Shown here: positions 22,195 to 32,373 of the stretch, piece by piece
Numbering within the stretch: the first letter of the stretch is position 1
Layout of the letters: each line of letters opens with the position of its first letter
From: Hippasteria phrygiana
Taxonomy: Eukaryota; Echinodermata; Asteroidea; Valvatida; Goniasteridae
Length of the DNA: 64,000 bases
Reading direction: 5' to 3'
Assembly: GCA_037893225.1 (NCBI GenBank)
Contig: JAZGUH010000280.1
Location: 558,001 to 622,000 of the forward strand
Notes under the pieces: generated by a model
The model's input: only the letters and a program-made list of their open reading frames with translations
What the model was told of the DNA's origin: nothing
Database searches by the model: none
Made by a program: the position numbers and the translations under genes

Positions 22195-22392
22195 CAGGGG
22201 CGGATCTAGGTTTTCACTAAGGGGGGGGGGTTTACCTGAGGTGATTGGCCTACACACCCCAGCGTGCCGAATTTTCGACACCCGACACAGGTTATTTTTA
22301 ATTTTTTTCTCAGCCCAAGGGGGGGGGGGGGGGGGGGGGGGGGGGTTTAAACCCCCAAACCCCCCCCCCCCCCCCCCGTAGATCCGCCACTG
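22195..22392. mobile_element. MITE with CAGNGGCGGATCTA ends, 5-bp target duplication CTTGA
   Basis: The ends read CAGGGGCGGATCTA and TAGATCCGCCACTG and are flanked by CTTGA at 22190-22194 and 22393-22397. Long G- and C-runs near 22320-22377 fold on one another. It is inserted in the centre of the foldback element. The end type and duplication length match the element at 1254. Confidence 0.75.
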
Positions 22393-22865
22393 CTTGATGA
22401 AAATAATTGCCCATATATAAGGCATATTACTAATAAGAAAAGAAAAGCATGGTCACAAAAAGGATGTCACAAAACTCAATTTAAGAACGCAAATACAGTC
22501 TTGAATGCACCATAATTTGAATGACCAAATAAACGAAAACGGCAAATTGCCCGCCAGGAAAACCTATATTACAAACACGACTATGGCATTAATATTTACA
22601 CGCATACAAGTACCCACACAAATAAATTAAATCTGCATATATACAATAACTTAGGTTTTAACTTATTCCAGTATTGTCGTGATTCCTGCTTTACCGTACG
22701 GGCGGGAAGGGCGAAAAAAAACCGCGAAAGTCATTTTGTACTTTCGAAAAACACGGATAGGCCCTATCCTTTTTTGGCTTAAAACTCTTCCAGGGCAGTG
22801 GCGGTGCATTTTTTTTAAAAAGTCTCAGTAACATTCAGTTAGAACTGATAAATACACTGGTAAGT

Positions 22866-23075
22866 GTTTTTTGGGCGAAGTGGTTTTTGGGCGAAGTGGT
22901 TTATGGGCAAAGTGGTTTTTGGGCGAAGTAGTAATTGGGCGAAGTGGTTTTTGGGCGAAGTGGCGTTTGGGCGAAGGGGTAATTGGGCGAAGTGGGGTTT
23001 GGGCGAAGTGGCGTTTGGGCGAAGTGGTTGAGGGCGAAGTGGTTGAGGGCGATGTGGTTTTTGGGCGAAGTGACC
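22866..23075. repeat. Tandem repeat, GGGCGAAGTGGTTTTT type (right foldback arm)
   Basis: Mirror image of the 21796 array: GGGCGAAGTGG cores with linkers in the reverse order. A few point changes are seen (GGGCAAAGTGG, GGGCGAAGTAG). Confidence 0.9.
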
Positions 23076-23231
23076 GACAACCAACAATTCTAGCGCCGTA
23101 TAACCTGCTTTACCTATAACCTTTGCATTTCGCCCAGCCTTCAGAAACACAGTTATATAGGTCTTTAAGGTGTTTCCTTCCGTTTTTAATGGTCAAAATT
23201 ATGAAAAACTAAAACCCTTACAAAATGGGAT

Positions 23232-24254
23232 CAAAAAACTACATGAAATTCTCGAATTTCGCAGTTCCTGGATCGATTTTGCTCGGGAAAACGCTTGAAA
23301 ACCAAACTCTGAAGCTTTGTCTAACTGAATCCCATGTTTGCTGCCCTCAAGAGTTTGCATTTCGAGAACAAACGAGAGTTGGGTCATGGTCATTTCGCGT
23401 CAAAGTAAAAATGGCTGCGCTCTAGCGATGACCTGAAAAAATTCACCTCTTAAAACTGGACACTAAAAGTGTGGATTTGGACGATTTTTGCAAAATCTTT
23501 GGATTTACATGTAAGCATGGACCTTTTATCTCTGTTATGTGGCAATTTTTTTTGGATATTCTTGGTGTTGTAATGGAGTATTCTGCATTTGAAATAGGGA
23601 GGTCAGCGTATTGTATTGGGGTCGATCGTCATTTATTTATATCTGTTTGCGTGCAAAAGTGCGTTGCAAACTTGCGCCGTTTTACCTTTTTTGGAAGCTC
23701 GAAAAGTTACTCTGATGAGGTGATTTTGGAGAGAAAAGATGGATGTTTCCAATGATGTATTTCTTTTTGATGGTCGCCGTATACAAAAAAGTGAAATCTG
23801 GTGTTGAAAACCATGTTTATTCCCAGAAAGTTGTGATCGCAGTCGCTAAGAAAGTGGCCATCTTGTTTTTAGCACGTGACATTGGGTCATGCTAAATTAG
23901 CATCAACAAGTGTCAACAACTTATAAAAGCACTGTTAAGCTTAAACATGTTATTCACAATATTTAGTGGGCTCCTTTGATTATTTAAAAGTATCATTAGT
24001 ATTTAAAAGTATCTTAAAATGTGTGATTTTTAAGCGAAAAAGTACGACATCAACGGTGCTTTTTCCTGGCAGCCATCTTGTTTTTCTAGGACATGGTGCA
24101 ATCGCGCATGCGCAAAAGAGAAAACAAAGATGGCGGCGGCCATTCATCGTAATTTTGTCGTCATAAAATTTTGTTTTTATGTGGGATTGTGAATGAGAAT
24201 TCGCCCAATTTCTTACATAATATACGAGATGCGAGAGTTTGTTGAATACAAGTA
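23232..24254. promoter_or_regulatory. Stretch with clustered NRF1-like and YY1-like words; no gene recognised
   Basis: GCGCATGCGC (24104-24113) matches the NRF1 consensus. AAGATGGCGGC (24128-24138), AGCCATCTTG (24071-24080), GGCCATCTT (23857-23865) and AAAATGGCTGCG (23407-23418) match YY1-type words. This combination is typical of TATA-less housekeeping promoters. No coding exon was found next to it, and the downstream side is occupied by the nested transposons. The left inverted arm at 23874-23946 is in the same stretch. The promoter reading is speculative. Confidence 0.25.
23874..23946. repeat. Left arm of an inverted pair flanking the nested transposons
   Basis: GTCATGCT, CATCAACAAGTGTCAACAA and TTAAGCTT occur in this order, and the complement of this series is at 37311-37386. 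After removal of the 24255-37305 insertion the two arms would be about 0.3 kb apart. They are probably the ends of an older host element. Confidence 0.6.
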
Positions 24255-24954
24255 TCCCAGCAACAGTGTTCGATTTAGACGGGTGCACGCATGCACTGGT
24301 GCATGTACTTTTTCCGCTGTGCACGTAAACCTCTAGTACAACGTGCACGCTGTGCATGTACTTTTTTAGGCATGTACCTGCTGGTATATTTCCCCATGTT
24401 GAACATCGTATCACATGCACAACGCGCACCCGATTTATTGCACGCAACGATATCGACATGATGTGTGCGTGCCTGCATGTTACCATCGTTGTAGTCTTGG
24501 TCAAGTGCAAACAACCGCAACCGATCTGCTACCATATTATTCCTAATGTACAATGTACGTACACGCAGCTAACATTGACTTGAGAAAAGACTCGTTAACC
24601 CGGCCCCCGCGACCTGGGGTTAGAGCAATTGATCAATAAAGCCAACCCCAAAAGCACATCTGCGCGTGCGCGTTGCTTTGTTGCTAGTCTTGGTCAAGTG
24701 CAAGCAACCGCACTGAATGCCACCATCTTATTCCCAGTGTACAATGCATGTACACGCATCTAACACGAAGCGAAAGTCGTCTTGAGAAACGACAAACGCG
24801 TGCGGCACATGCATTGTGCACAAGACATGCAAGACAATGTTTTTGACAGCTCAATGACGTGTGATTTGGGCGTCCATGGTATAAATTATCAGCTGTTACT
24901 ATAAATCAACAGTGTCGAAATAGAAACAAACGCTCGTCTTTCTAGTGCCGCAAG

Positions 24955-26566
24955 TGTAACCAATGGGAGGGGGGATTCGGAGGACTAATATCGCCCAACC
25001 AGGACAGAGGCCCACGAACGACTATAAAGTACAAATCACCCCTCACAGGTCAATGGAAGTCACAATTGGATAATTCAAATTTATTTTATATACAATTACA
25101 CAAGCATCAACATTTATTTTATATCAAAAACCAGTTATCAATTGTAGTGCATCCAAACAGGCAAAGTCAATCATAAAGTCGGCTCTTACTCGTGCCTCCA
25201 ATTAGGTAAGAGACAGTAATTCTAAAGTGCTCTAAAAATCTGTAACGTGAATTCTTATTCATATGTTACCTGAAGTCCAATCAAATATTTAATTATATTT
25301 ACATCCTAGTTAACTTTATACTGGGATTAACACCATTTCGTGTCAACCATCAATTCGAGACAGTAAATCAAAACTGCTCGAAAAATCTGTAACAGTAATT
25401 AACTATTACCTGAAATCCAGTTAAATATTTAATTATATTGCAGCTTCACATGTTACGTTTATATTTAAATCAGCACTTGTGCCAGCAGTCAATTCAAAAC
25501 AGTAAATCAAACTGCTTAAGAATCCTTCACAGGACTTTATACTATTACCCGAATGCCAGTTAAATATTTCTTTGGATGTTCTTTACAATCGATACAAAAA
25601 TAAATATAACACTATTGTGAATTAAATATACAACAATGTGTTACATATTCCCAGTTCCCAAGGTCTCTTTAAGCTTTGTGATAACGTAATTTAAGAATTT
25701 AATACGGCCTTAAACGACAGTCAATACTGCATCTTGATCACAAATTGAAGTAAATTGAACTTCCCATCTCCAACTGAAGAAGGATCAAGGACAGCCAGCA
25801 CATGTAGCGTCCACAACCTGTGCCGGGACTACCGATCATCAGCGTCATAGCAAAACTCAGCGATGCCCTCAAACAAGCAGTATGCAGGAAGGACAGGTCC
25901 CGAACAAGATGTAATACAGGACAAAAATGCTAAAATGCTTGCAGTGCAAGATTGCATAGCAAAGGACAAGTTCCGAGCAAGATGTAGTCAGGACAAAAAT
26001 GCAAGCAGTGCAAGATTGCATAGCATACAGCAACCGTAGTCTCATGAAAATGACAGACAGACTCCCTGTGCACGCAGCTACAGGCTAGTTTATAATAAAC
26101 ATGTTCCACTTGGATGCTTATACCACACAACAGCAAGCTAAAGATATTTGTATAATAAAAGAATTCCACAATAGGCCTCGGGTTATAGAGACCCTGCAGC
26201 CAAAGAATTACCGAACAGGTAACAAAAGAGTCGGTTGGTTGGTTGGTATGAAATAAAGAACAATGGTCATACCGAGAATTGTTGAAGATGCCAACCAGTA
26301 AACTAGGGCCTATGTAGTTGACACAATGAAATAAAGAACAAATGAGAATAGCAAGAATTACTGGCCAGGTGACAAAGGTCTACTGGTCATAGGGACCCTG
26401 AAGCCAAAGAATTACTTAAACATGTAACAAAAGAGTCGGTTGGTCGGTTGGTTGGTTGGTTGGTTGGTTGGTTGGTTGGTTGGTTGGTTGGTTGGTTGGT
26501 ATGAAATATAGAACAAATGATCATACCAAGAATTACTGTACAGGTGACAAAGGTCGACTGGTCACA
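24955..26566 (-). repeat. 3' LTR of the gypsy element
   Basis: It is identical to the LTR at 32997-34608 in the line-by-line comparison I made, with no net indel. On the minus strand the LTR starts at 26566. The region 26189-26566 contains repeated blocks (GCCAAAGAATTAC, ACAAAAGAGTCGGTTGG, TATGAAATA-AGAACAA) and a long (TTGG)n tract, so the U3 region is internally duplicated. AATAAA words on the minus strand near 25080 and 25112 are candidate polyadenylation signals. Confidence 0.95.
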
Positions 26567-26576
26567 CTCGAGACTG

Positions 26577-26593
26577 TTTTTTTTTCTTTTCTT
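26577..26593 (-). promoter_or_regulatory. Polypurine tract of the gypsy element
   Basis: On the minus strand a 17-base run of A and G (AAGAAAAGAAAAAAAAA) lies 10 bases before the 3' LTR. It is the expected plus-strand primer for reverse transcription. The 10-base gap to the LTR is longer than usual. Confidence 0.6.
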
Positions 26594-27058
26594 AAAACAC
26601 TGGATTACACAAGAGAAAACCCAATCTGTGCAATTTTGTTATTTTTGTTTTGTTTGTTATTGGTAGCGGAAAGATAACTCTTATAGTAGCAATTAACTTC
26701 TCTCAATATATCATTGGGAAAAGAAAGCCACCCTTTTTCCAAGAGTTAAAATGTAAATATAAATCTTCAGCATAATCAGATCTAGATGACTCACCACTAG
26801 TCTGTCACTAGGGGAAAAGAGATTAACTCCGTTGAGTCAAGATCCTGTAAATATGCAAGAAGTTAGAATTAGCCACCACTCCTATAACAAAAAAATAGCA
26901 CAACTGTAGGTTAAGTCTGATATAACCCATTTTGTTTTATGTATTAAAGTTCTATTAAAACTAAAGTATGCTGTAAATATTTTCAAGTGACAGAAATTGA
27001 ACTATTTAAGTTGTCAACAATCATGCCACAAGTAAGCAATTGTCCACAATTTCACATT

Positions 27059-30000
27059 TTATTCTAAGTACTCAAATGGAATTGCTTGCCACAATTGACG
27101 TACCTTTGCCAAGATCAAGCGATAAACATGTATTACAAATACTAAAAGCAATACAACGAATAACCAGATTACATGATTCCAATGGAGAATAGGTCCAAAC
27201 TGACCCATCAGGCAAGTTAAAGCTACGATACAATTCAATGCAATAAGTACCTCGAACAAATAATGTTGCTGATGATCGACTGCAATTTGCTGTCGAGACA
27301 AAACAGAACGAGGTTCTTTAAAAGGATTGGTATGTTGACCTCGAGTGGATCGCTTTGAGCGCCTTACAGGTGGAACAAATGGAAGACGTCGTCTCCTAGG
27401 AATTGAGGGATTTGGAAGAACTACTCCTATGTCCATGTCGGATGACTCCGATTCAAAGTTCGAGGGTGGAACTTGCAGAACAACATCTGGACATGACGTA
27501 GCCTGTTTAGAATGAGCAAAATCTGGAGGGACCATCTTCAATTGAGAAGAATTAACAGTTTTAGAAGGTCCCAACCCATCTGCTAACTGTATAACGTAAA
27601 CAAATGATTCCTTGCCAACATGTTTAATAATCTTGTACACATCTGGAAAATAATAATCCTGCATTTTAGAACGCCCTGTGCTGTGTTTCCGTAATAAAAC
27701 TAAATCTCCACACTTGTACTGTTTTGGGTTTGTTTTACGGTCATACAAAATTTTACTTTTAGCTAATTCCTTATTAAGTTTTAGCTTTGCAAGGCGATGA
27801 GCTTCTTTCAGTCGTTGACGATGAAGGGAAACCCAATCATCATCTGAAGTCGTTCTAGTCTCACCAAAAAGTAAGATGTCTATAGGAAGTAACGACTCTC
27901 GCCCAAACATAAGGTAAAACGGAGAAAAACCAGTGGATGCGTGTTCTGTAGAATTGTATGCAAAGACAAGTTCCGACAGATACCTGGGCCAAGAAGACTT
28001 TTGTTTAGCAGACAAAGTACGAAGCAGGTCATGCATAGTACGATTAAAGCGTTCGCACTGAGCGTTTCCAGCAGGATGATATGGAGTAGTGCGAGATTTT
28101 ACAACATTGTACATTAAACACAATTCCCCAATTAAAGCAGATTCAAACTGTCTACCCTGGTCTGAATGGATTCGTTGAGGAACACCATACTTGAAAAACC
28201 ACTCTCGTACAAGGGCTCCAGCAGTAGTTTTTGCAGTTTGATCTCTGGTAGGAACTGCAACTGTAAACTTTGAAAAGATGTCAGTTATAACCAGTACATT
28301 TTCAATTAGATCAGTTGATGATTCAAGTAAAGTAAAATCAATAGCAATTACTTCCAATGGTCTAGAAGCACACAGATGACCCAATGGATTCCTGATGGAG
28401 GGCCTGGACAACTTAGAAACGGTGCAACGCTCACAATTCTGTATCCAGTTTCTCACATCTTGATACATGTATGGCCAAAAGCAACGCTGGCGAATGAGAG
28501 ATAAGGTTCTTTCCTCACCTTGATGACCAAATTCATCATGAAGGGAACTTAAAATTCTGTGTTTCAAAACAACAGGAGTTACAAGTTGATGCAGAAATCC
28601 CAATTTAGGATCCTCCATGTTCCTGTAAAGAACCCCATCATCCAATACAAGGCGTTTGGACTGTCGCAACAAAACCTTTACTGCATTTGACTCGAATTTA
28701 TACCGAGATGAACAAGACACCTTATTCAGATGAATATCCAAATACCGTGATATATCTGAATCGGCTTGCTGCAGAGTCCGCAGTTCTTCCCTAGAGTAAC
28801 TTGGAAATGCAGATATGCTGGAACAATAACCAGCCACTACTCTGGGTGGACCCATATCACTGGATGTCTCAAATGCTTGAAGTTGCAACTCTGCTGGTAA
28901 AGTCGAAAAAGATACATCTGAAGTATCAATACACGTTATTGAATGTGATGTAACAGTCTCACTTGAATCAACCTCAAACTGGCGTGAAAGTCCATCAGCA
29001 TTACGATTAATGCGTCCGGGACGATAAATAATGTCGAAATTATACGAAGCCAGACTGGCAACCCAACGTTGTTCGACAGCACCAAACTTAGCAGTGGAGA
29101 GATAACACAAAGAATTATTATCTGTACGAACAGTGAAAGTAGAACCGTACAGATAATCTTTAAATTTTTCTGTAACGGCCCACTTCAATCCCAACAATTC
29201 CAATTTCAATGAGCTATAATTCTGCATAGTTTGCTCTTTTAGACGCAAAGAACGGCTTGCATAGGCGATAACCCTTTCTTGTCCATCTTGTACTTGCGAC
29301 AAGACCGCCCCTAAGCCAGACAAACTAGCATCTATGTCTAAAATGAAAGGCTTCTCAAAGTCTGCGTAAGATAGAATAGGTGTAGACACAAATTTTGATT
29401 TTAACTCATCCATTGCCTTCTGACAAGAATCACTCCATCTACTCCTAAAATATTTAGGCGAATGACTCTGACCCTCGGCCACCAAAGCATGTAGTGGACG
29501 AGCTGTTTTAGCAAATCCAGGTACATAACGACGATAATAACTGGCAAAGCCTAAAAACGATCGAAGCTGTTTCACAGTGCGAGGCACAGGCCAATCCACA
29601 ACTGCCCTAGTTTTCTCCGGATCAGTTGCAATTCCGTTGGCCGACAGCACGACACCCAAGTAATGAATTTCTTTTCGAAAGAGATGGCACTTGGAAGGTT
29701 TTAACTTCAGATTATGTTGTTCAAGTCTGGTGAACACTAAATCAAGATGTGCTATGTGTTCTTCGAAAGACTTGGAATATACACATATGTCGTCTAAATA
29801 AACAAATAACATTTGGTAGATCAAGTCACCTACGCACCTTTGCATCAAACGTTGGAAAGTAGCGGGTGCTCCGCAAAGACCAAATGGCATCCTTACATAT
29901 TCATACAAACCCATAGGCGTTATAAATGCCGTCTTCTCTCTATCGGCCTCATTGACTCTAATTTGATGATATCCACTCACTAAATCTAGAGAGGAGAAAT

Positions 30001-31354
30001 ACTTGGCACCGACTGGAGCATCAACCAACTCTGAAATGCGAGGTAAAGGAAAGGCATCATTTTTAGTCACAGAATTTAAACGACGATAATCTACGCACAT
30101 ACGTAGCGTGCCATCTTTCTTCCTAGCAAGAACGATGGGAGCAGCATATGGACTGTAACTTTCAACAATAATTCTATTATCAAGAAGCTTGTGAATATGT
30201 TCTTTAACTTCCTTGTACTGGTTAGGTGGCACCCGCCTATATGTCTGACAAATTGGATCTTCATGGGTAGTATTAATGTTATGTTCTACAGTATCTGTGT
30301 CACCCAAATCAAATTCGTTTGTTGCAAAAACATCCTTGTGTTTATGCAAAAGTTGATGGATCTGTGCAAGTTCAGCATCAGTTCCATTAAAGTCACTCAA
30401 ATCGACAGAAACGGACCTTGGAACATCCGACTCTGGAAGCGATGTCTGAGAAGTGGTCATTATCTCGCTAACATGTATTTCATGTACTGAAACAGAAAAA
30501 TCAATCTGGCGAGAACTATCAACAACAGAATCTGCTCCCCTCAAAACTCCAATGCGAGTATGAGGTTTCAATGTAACACCTGAAGAAGACAGGTTATCAA
30601 CTCGTACCTGAAATTCTTTTCCAATTTCAATCAAAGTAGAGGCCACTAAAATTCCTACTGGGAGATGATCACTGTTGCGCAGCGGTTCAACAACTGCAAG
30701 TTTGTAAGGAACAGCTTTTGACGCACAGGCACTAACCACAACAAAGCTCTGTGGAGGAACAAAGACGGATGTCGACGCAGTCTTCACTGCTGCAACCGCT
30801 GTACCTTTCTTAGCATCAACACTAGCTTGTAAAGTTAACAGACTCTTCAAAGAAGACAAAGTGGAAATTGTCGGCTGAACTCCATCTGGAATTAAATCTA
30901 TTAATGGACCTAATATATTCATGCCGAGTAACCCAGGTACCTGTCGCTTCATGTCCTTATTCTGCTGATCATGGGAATCCTTCACAACTAAAAAACCCAT
31001 CCTTGGCAACTTGTAGCCAGAAAACTCCACATCCAACTCGAGATATCCTATATAGGGTATATCTAGCCCATTGGACGTCGTTATACGTAAAGAAAGACTG
31101 TCGGACTTCAGCTCAGCCCCTGCAGGTTTAAAGTATTTTAAGAAACATTCTTCAGTAACAGTTGAAATCATCGAACCTGTATCTACCAGACAATGAACTT
31201 CAATGTCTGCTAGCCTTGCTGTTAGGGTAGGACACCCAGACACTAAATTTGACAAGGAATGATTGTGAAAATTAACAGATGCAACAGTAAGGTCCCCCAG
31301 TTCCCTCTCGCTAATTAAAGGACCGTACTTAACGAGAGGTACTAGTTTTCCTTC
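27059..31354 (-). CDS. pol: Gypsy Pol polyprotein (protease, RT, RNase H, integrase) with hydrophobic C terminus
   Basis: The frame opens at 31354, overlapping the end of gag by 13 bases, and lies -1 to gag. No start codon is needed if it is made as Gag-Pol. Numbering residues from 31255 (1398 to the stop): retropepsin VDTGS at 24-28; reverse transcriptase with D424 (SSLDLVSGYHQI) and YLDD at 486-489; RNase H with D642, E686, D712 and D754; integrase zinc site H906, H911, C941, C944; and the DD35E triad D973, D1032, E1068. An SH3-like GPY/F-type segment lies at about 1175-1245. All key residues are present. Two hydrophobic segments follow at about 1333-1352 and 1361-1383, after a basic linker (RRRR, RRSKRS). 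No chromodomain was recognised. It makes cDNA in particles and inserts it in the nucleus. A -1 shift from gag is inferred. Confidence 0.95.
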   Translation of the reverse strand, partial: EGKLVPLVKYGPLISERELGDLTVASVNFHNHSLSNLVSGCPTLTARLADIEVHCLVDTGSMISTVTEECFLKYFKPAGAELKSDSLSLRITTSNGLDIPYIGYLELDVEFSGYKLPRMGFLVVKDSHDQQNKDMKRQVPGLLGMNILGPLIDLIPDGVQPTISTLSSLKSLLTLQASVDAKKGTAVAAVKTASTSVFVPPQSFVVVSACASKAVPYKLAVVEPLRNSDHLPVGILVASTLIEIGKEFQVRVDNLSSSGVTLKPHTRIGVLRGADSVVDSSRQIDFSVSVHEIHVSEIMTTSQTSLPESDVPRSVSVDLSDFNGTDAELAQIHQLLHKHKDVFATNEFDLGDTDTVEHNINTTHEDPICQTYRRVPPNQYKEVKEHIHKLLDNRIIVESYSPYAAPIVLARKKDGTLRMCVDYRRLNSVTKNDAFPLPRISELVDAPVGAKYFSSLDLVSGYHQIRVNEADREKTAFITPMGLYEYVRMPFGLCGAPATFQRLMQRCVGDLIYQMLFVYLDDICVYSKSFEEHIAHLDLVFTRLEQHNLKLKPSKCHLFRKEIHYLGVVLSANGIATDPEKTRAVVDWPVPRTVKQLRSFLGFASYYRRYVPGFAKTARPLHALVAEGQSHSPKYFRSRWSDSCQKAMDELKSKFVSTPILSYADFEKPFILDIDASLSGLGAVLSQVQDGQERVIAYASRSLRLKEQTMQNYSSLKLELLGLKWAVTEKFKDYLYGSTFTVRTDNNSLCYLSTAKFGAVEQRWVASLASYNFDIIYRPGRINRNADGLSRQFEVDSSETVTSHSITCIDTSDVSFSTLPAELQLQAFETSSDMGPPRVVAGYCSSISAFPSYSREELRTLQQADSDISRYLDIHLNKVSCSSRYKFESNAVKVLLRQSKRLVLDDGVLYRNMEDPKLGFLHQLVTPVVLKHRILSSLHDEFGHQGEERTLSLIRQRCFWPYMYQDVRNWIQNCERCTVSKLSRPSIRNPLGHLCASRPLEVIAIDFTLLESSTDLIENVLVITDIFSKFTVAVPTRDQTAKTTAGALVREWFFKYGVPQRIHSDQGRQFESALIGELCLMYNVVKSRTTPYHPAGNAQCERFNRTMHDLLRTLSAKQKSSWPRYLSELVFAYNSTEHASTGFSPFYLMFGRESLLPIDILLFGETRTTSDDDWVSLHRQRLKEAHRLAKLKLNKELAKSKILYDRKTNPKQYKCGDLVLLRKHSTGRSKMQDYYFPDVYKIIKHVGKESFVYVIQLADGLGPSKTVNSSQLKMVPPDFAHSKQATSCPDVVLQVPPSNFESESSDMDIGVVLPNPSIPRRRRLPFVPPVRRSKRSTRGQHTNPFKEPRSVLSRQQIAVDHQQHYLFEVLIALNCIVALTCLMGQFGPILHWNHVIWLFVVLLLVFVIHVYRLILAKVRQLWQAIPFEYLE
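31304..31354 (-). promoter_or_regulatory. Putative -1 ribosomal frameshift signal between gag and pol
   Basis: On the minus strand the last gag codons are GAA AAC and the stop TAG. G-GAA-AAC at 31351-31345 is a candidate slip site: AAC to AAA in the A site re-pairs well, the P site less so. Five bases later an 11-bp stem begins: CCTCTCGTTAA (31339-31329) pairs with TTAGCGAGAGG (31314-31304), with one G-U pair and a 14-base loop. This spacing is typical of stimulatory hairpins. Confidence 0.6.
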
Positions 31355-32373
31355 TTAGGAGTCGAGGAACGCTTTAACTCTTCTATGGTGTCTTCAGCTT
31401 TCTTTAACTTCCACAAGTAGCAATTATCTTGTACATGCCCAGGTTTTTGGCAAAATGTACACGGTGGTTTAAACGATTTCTTTCGGGGTCTAAAAGTTTG
31501 AGGTTTAGACTCGGCCGCTACAGAAAGAAGATCTTTAACATTCTTTGACAGCTCGTCAATTTGTTTCTGTTGTTTCTGTAAAATATCCAGAATAGTCGAT
31601 TCTCCTACCACCACCTGTGAAGTCTCAAGAGTAGCCTCATACTTACTCTTCCTCAAAAGAGATTCTTCGGCCCAATCCAAAGCCTCTGCTCTTAAAGAGA
31701 AAAAGTCAATGTCAGGATGTTCACGAATGCACGCCTTGAGGTGTTTGTGGAGAAGAACATCAGCAACGCCTTCTACAAACTGATCATTAAGAAGCTGTTC
31801 TTTACTTTTTACAAGGTATGGACACTTTCTTTTAGCACGTTCAAACAAATCTAAAAGAGCATGAGAGTAAGCCCTCAGGCTTTCACCTTCTCCTTGCTTA
31901 CGCTCAAAAAGAGAACGCTGTAATTGAACCGAGGTTCCCTGATCACCGAAAGCATCTCGGAGAACCGCAAAAATACTTTCAACTGAATTTGTGCCCCTAT
32001 ATTTTACTTCATCCCTAGCTGGGCCACTAAGATGTTGAAAGATGAAATCTATCTTTTCCATCTTAGATAATGGACGGGACTCTATGGCTAAATTTATATC
32101 AATAATCCAGTCCTCTAACTTTTTTTCATCTAACCCCGAAAATGTAGGTAATTTCTTTTGGCTGGGCATCAGCAAAAATGTCGGCTTGGTAGCTTTGATA
32201 GCCTCAACTTGTTGTTGAAGATGTTCAATCTCCTCCATTAAACTCTCTACCTTCAGTTGTCCATCTCCACCCGTGGCCATGATGAGACAACTTAAACCTA
32301 CTATCCACAACAAAATGTTCATATACAGAACTATACAACCACGCACTGCCTGCAACATACCGCTACTCAGCAT
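31342..32373 (-). CDS. gag: Gypsy Gag protein
   Basis: 343 codons from the first ATG. A second in-frame ATG at 32280 (MATGGDGQLK, A at -3 and G at +4) gives 312 residues and looks like the better start, because the first 31 residues are a hydrophobic stretch unlike Gag. A coiled-coil-like helix (SLMEEIEHLQQQVEAI) precedes the retrotransposon gag core, with KLPTFSGLDEKKLEDW, FERKQGEGESLRAYSHALLDLF and other capsid-like helices. A basic stretch, then a zinc knuckle C305-x2-C308-x4-H313-x4-C318, binds RNA. Gag assembles the particle that packages the element RNA. The stop TAG at 31342-31344 is followed by the frameshift hairpin. Confidence 0.93.
   Translation of the reverse strand: MLSSGMLQAVRGCIVLYMNILLWIVGLSCLIMATGGDGQLKVESLMEEIEHLQQQVEAIKATKPTFLLMPSQKKLPTFSGLDEKKLEDWIIDINLAIESRPLSKMEKIDFIFQHLSGPARDEVKYRGTNSVESIFAVLRDAFGDQGTSVQLQRSLFERKQGEGESLRAYSHALLDLFERAKRKCPYLVKSKEQLLNDQFVEGVADVLLHKHLKACIREHPDIDFFSLRAEALDWAEESLLRKSKYEATLETSQVVVGESTILDILQKQQKQIDELSKNVKDLLSVAAESKPQTFRPRKKSFKPPCTFCQKPGHVQDNCYLWKLKKAEDTIEELKRSSTPKKEN

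Larger units (their letters stand above)
21538..23231. mobile_element. Foldback-type transposon with internal GGGCGAAGTGG repeat arrays
   Basis: The two ends are long inverted arms. ATCCCATTTTGTAAGGGTTT at 21538 is matched by its complement near 23212-23231. GGAAACACCTTAAAGACCTA follows in each arm, and then an array of a 16-17-bp repeat. The arms are about 475 bp (left) and 365 bp (right). The centre is AT-rich and holds a separate MITE at 22195. Long inverted ends containing short tandem repeats define foldback elements. No transposase is visible. A third array of the same core repeat is at 41027. Confidence 0.75.

Noticed and set aside
25930..26169. Identical 79-codon open frames in both LTRs
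   Set aside because: They are identical only because the LTRs are. The peptide has no known domain, and LTRs need not code.
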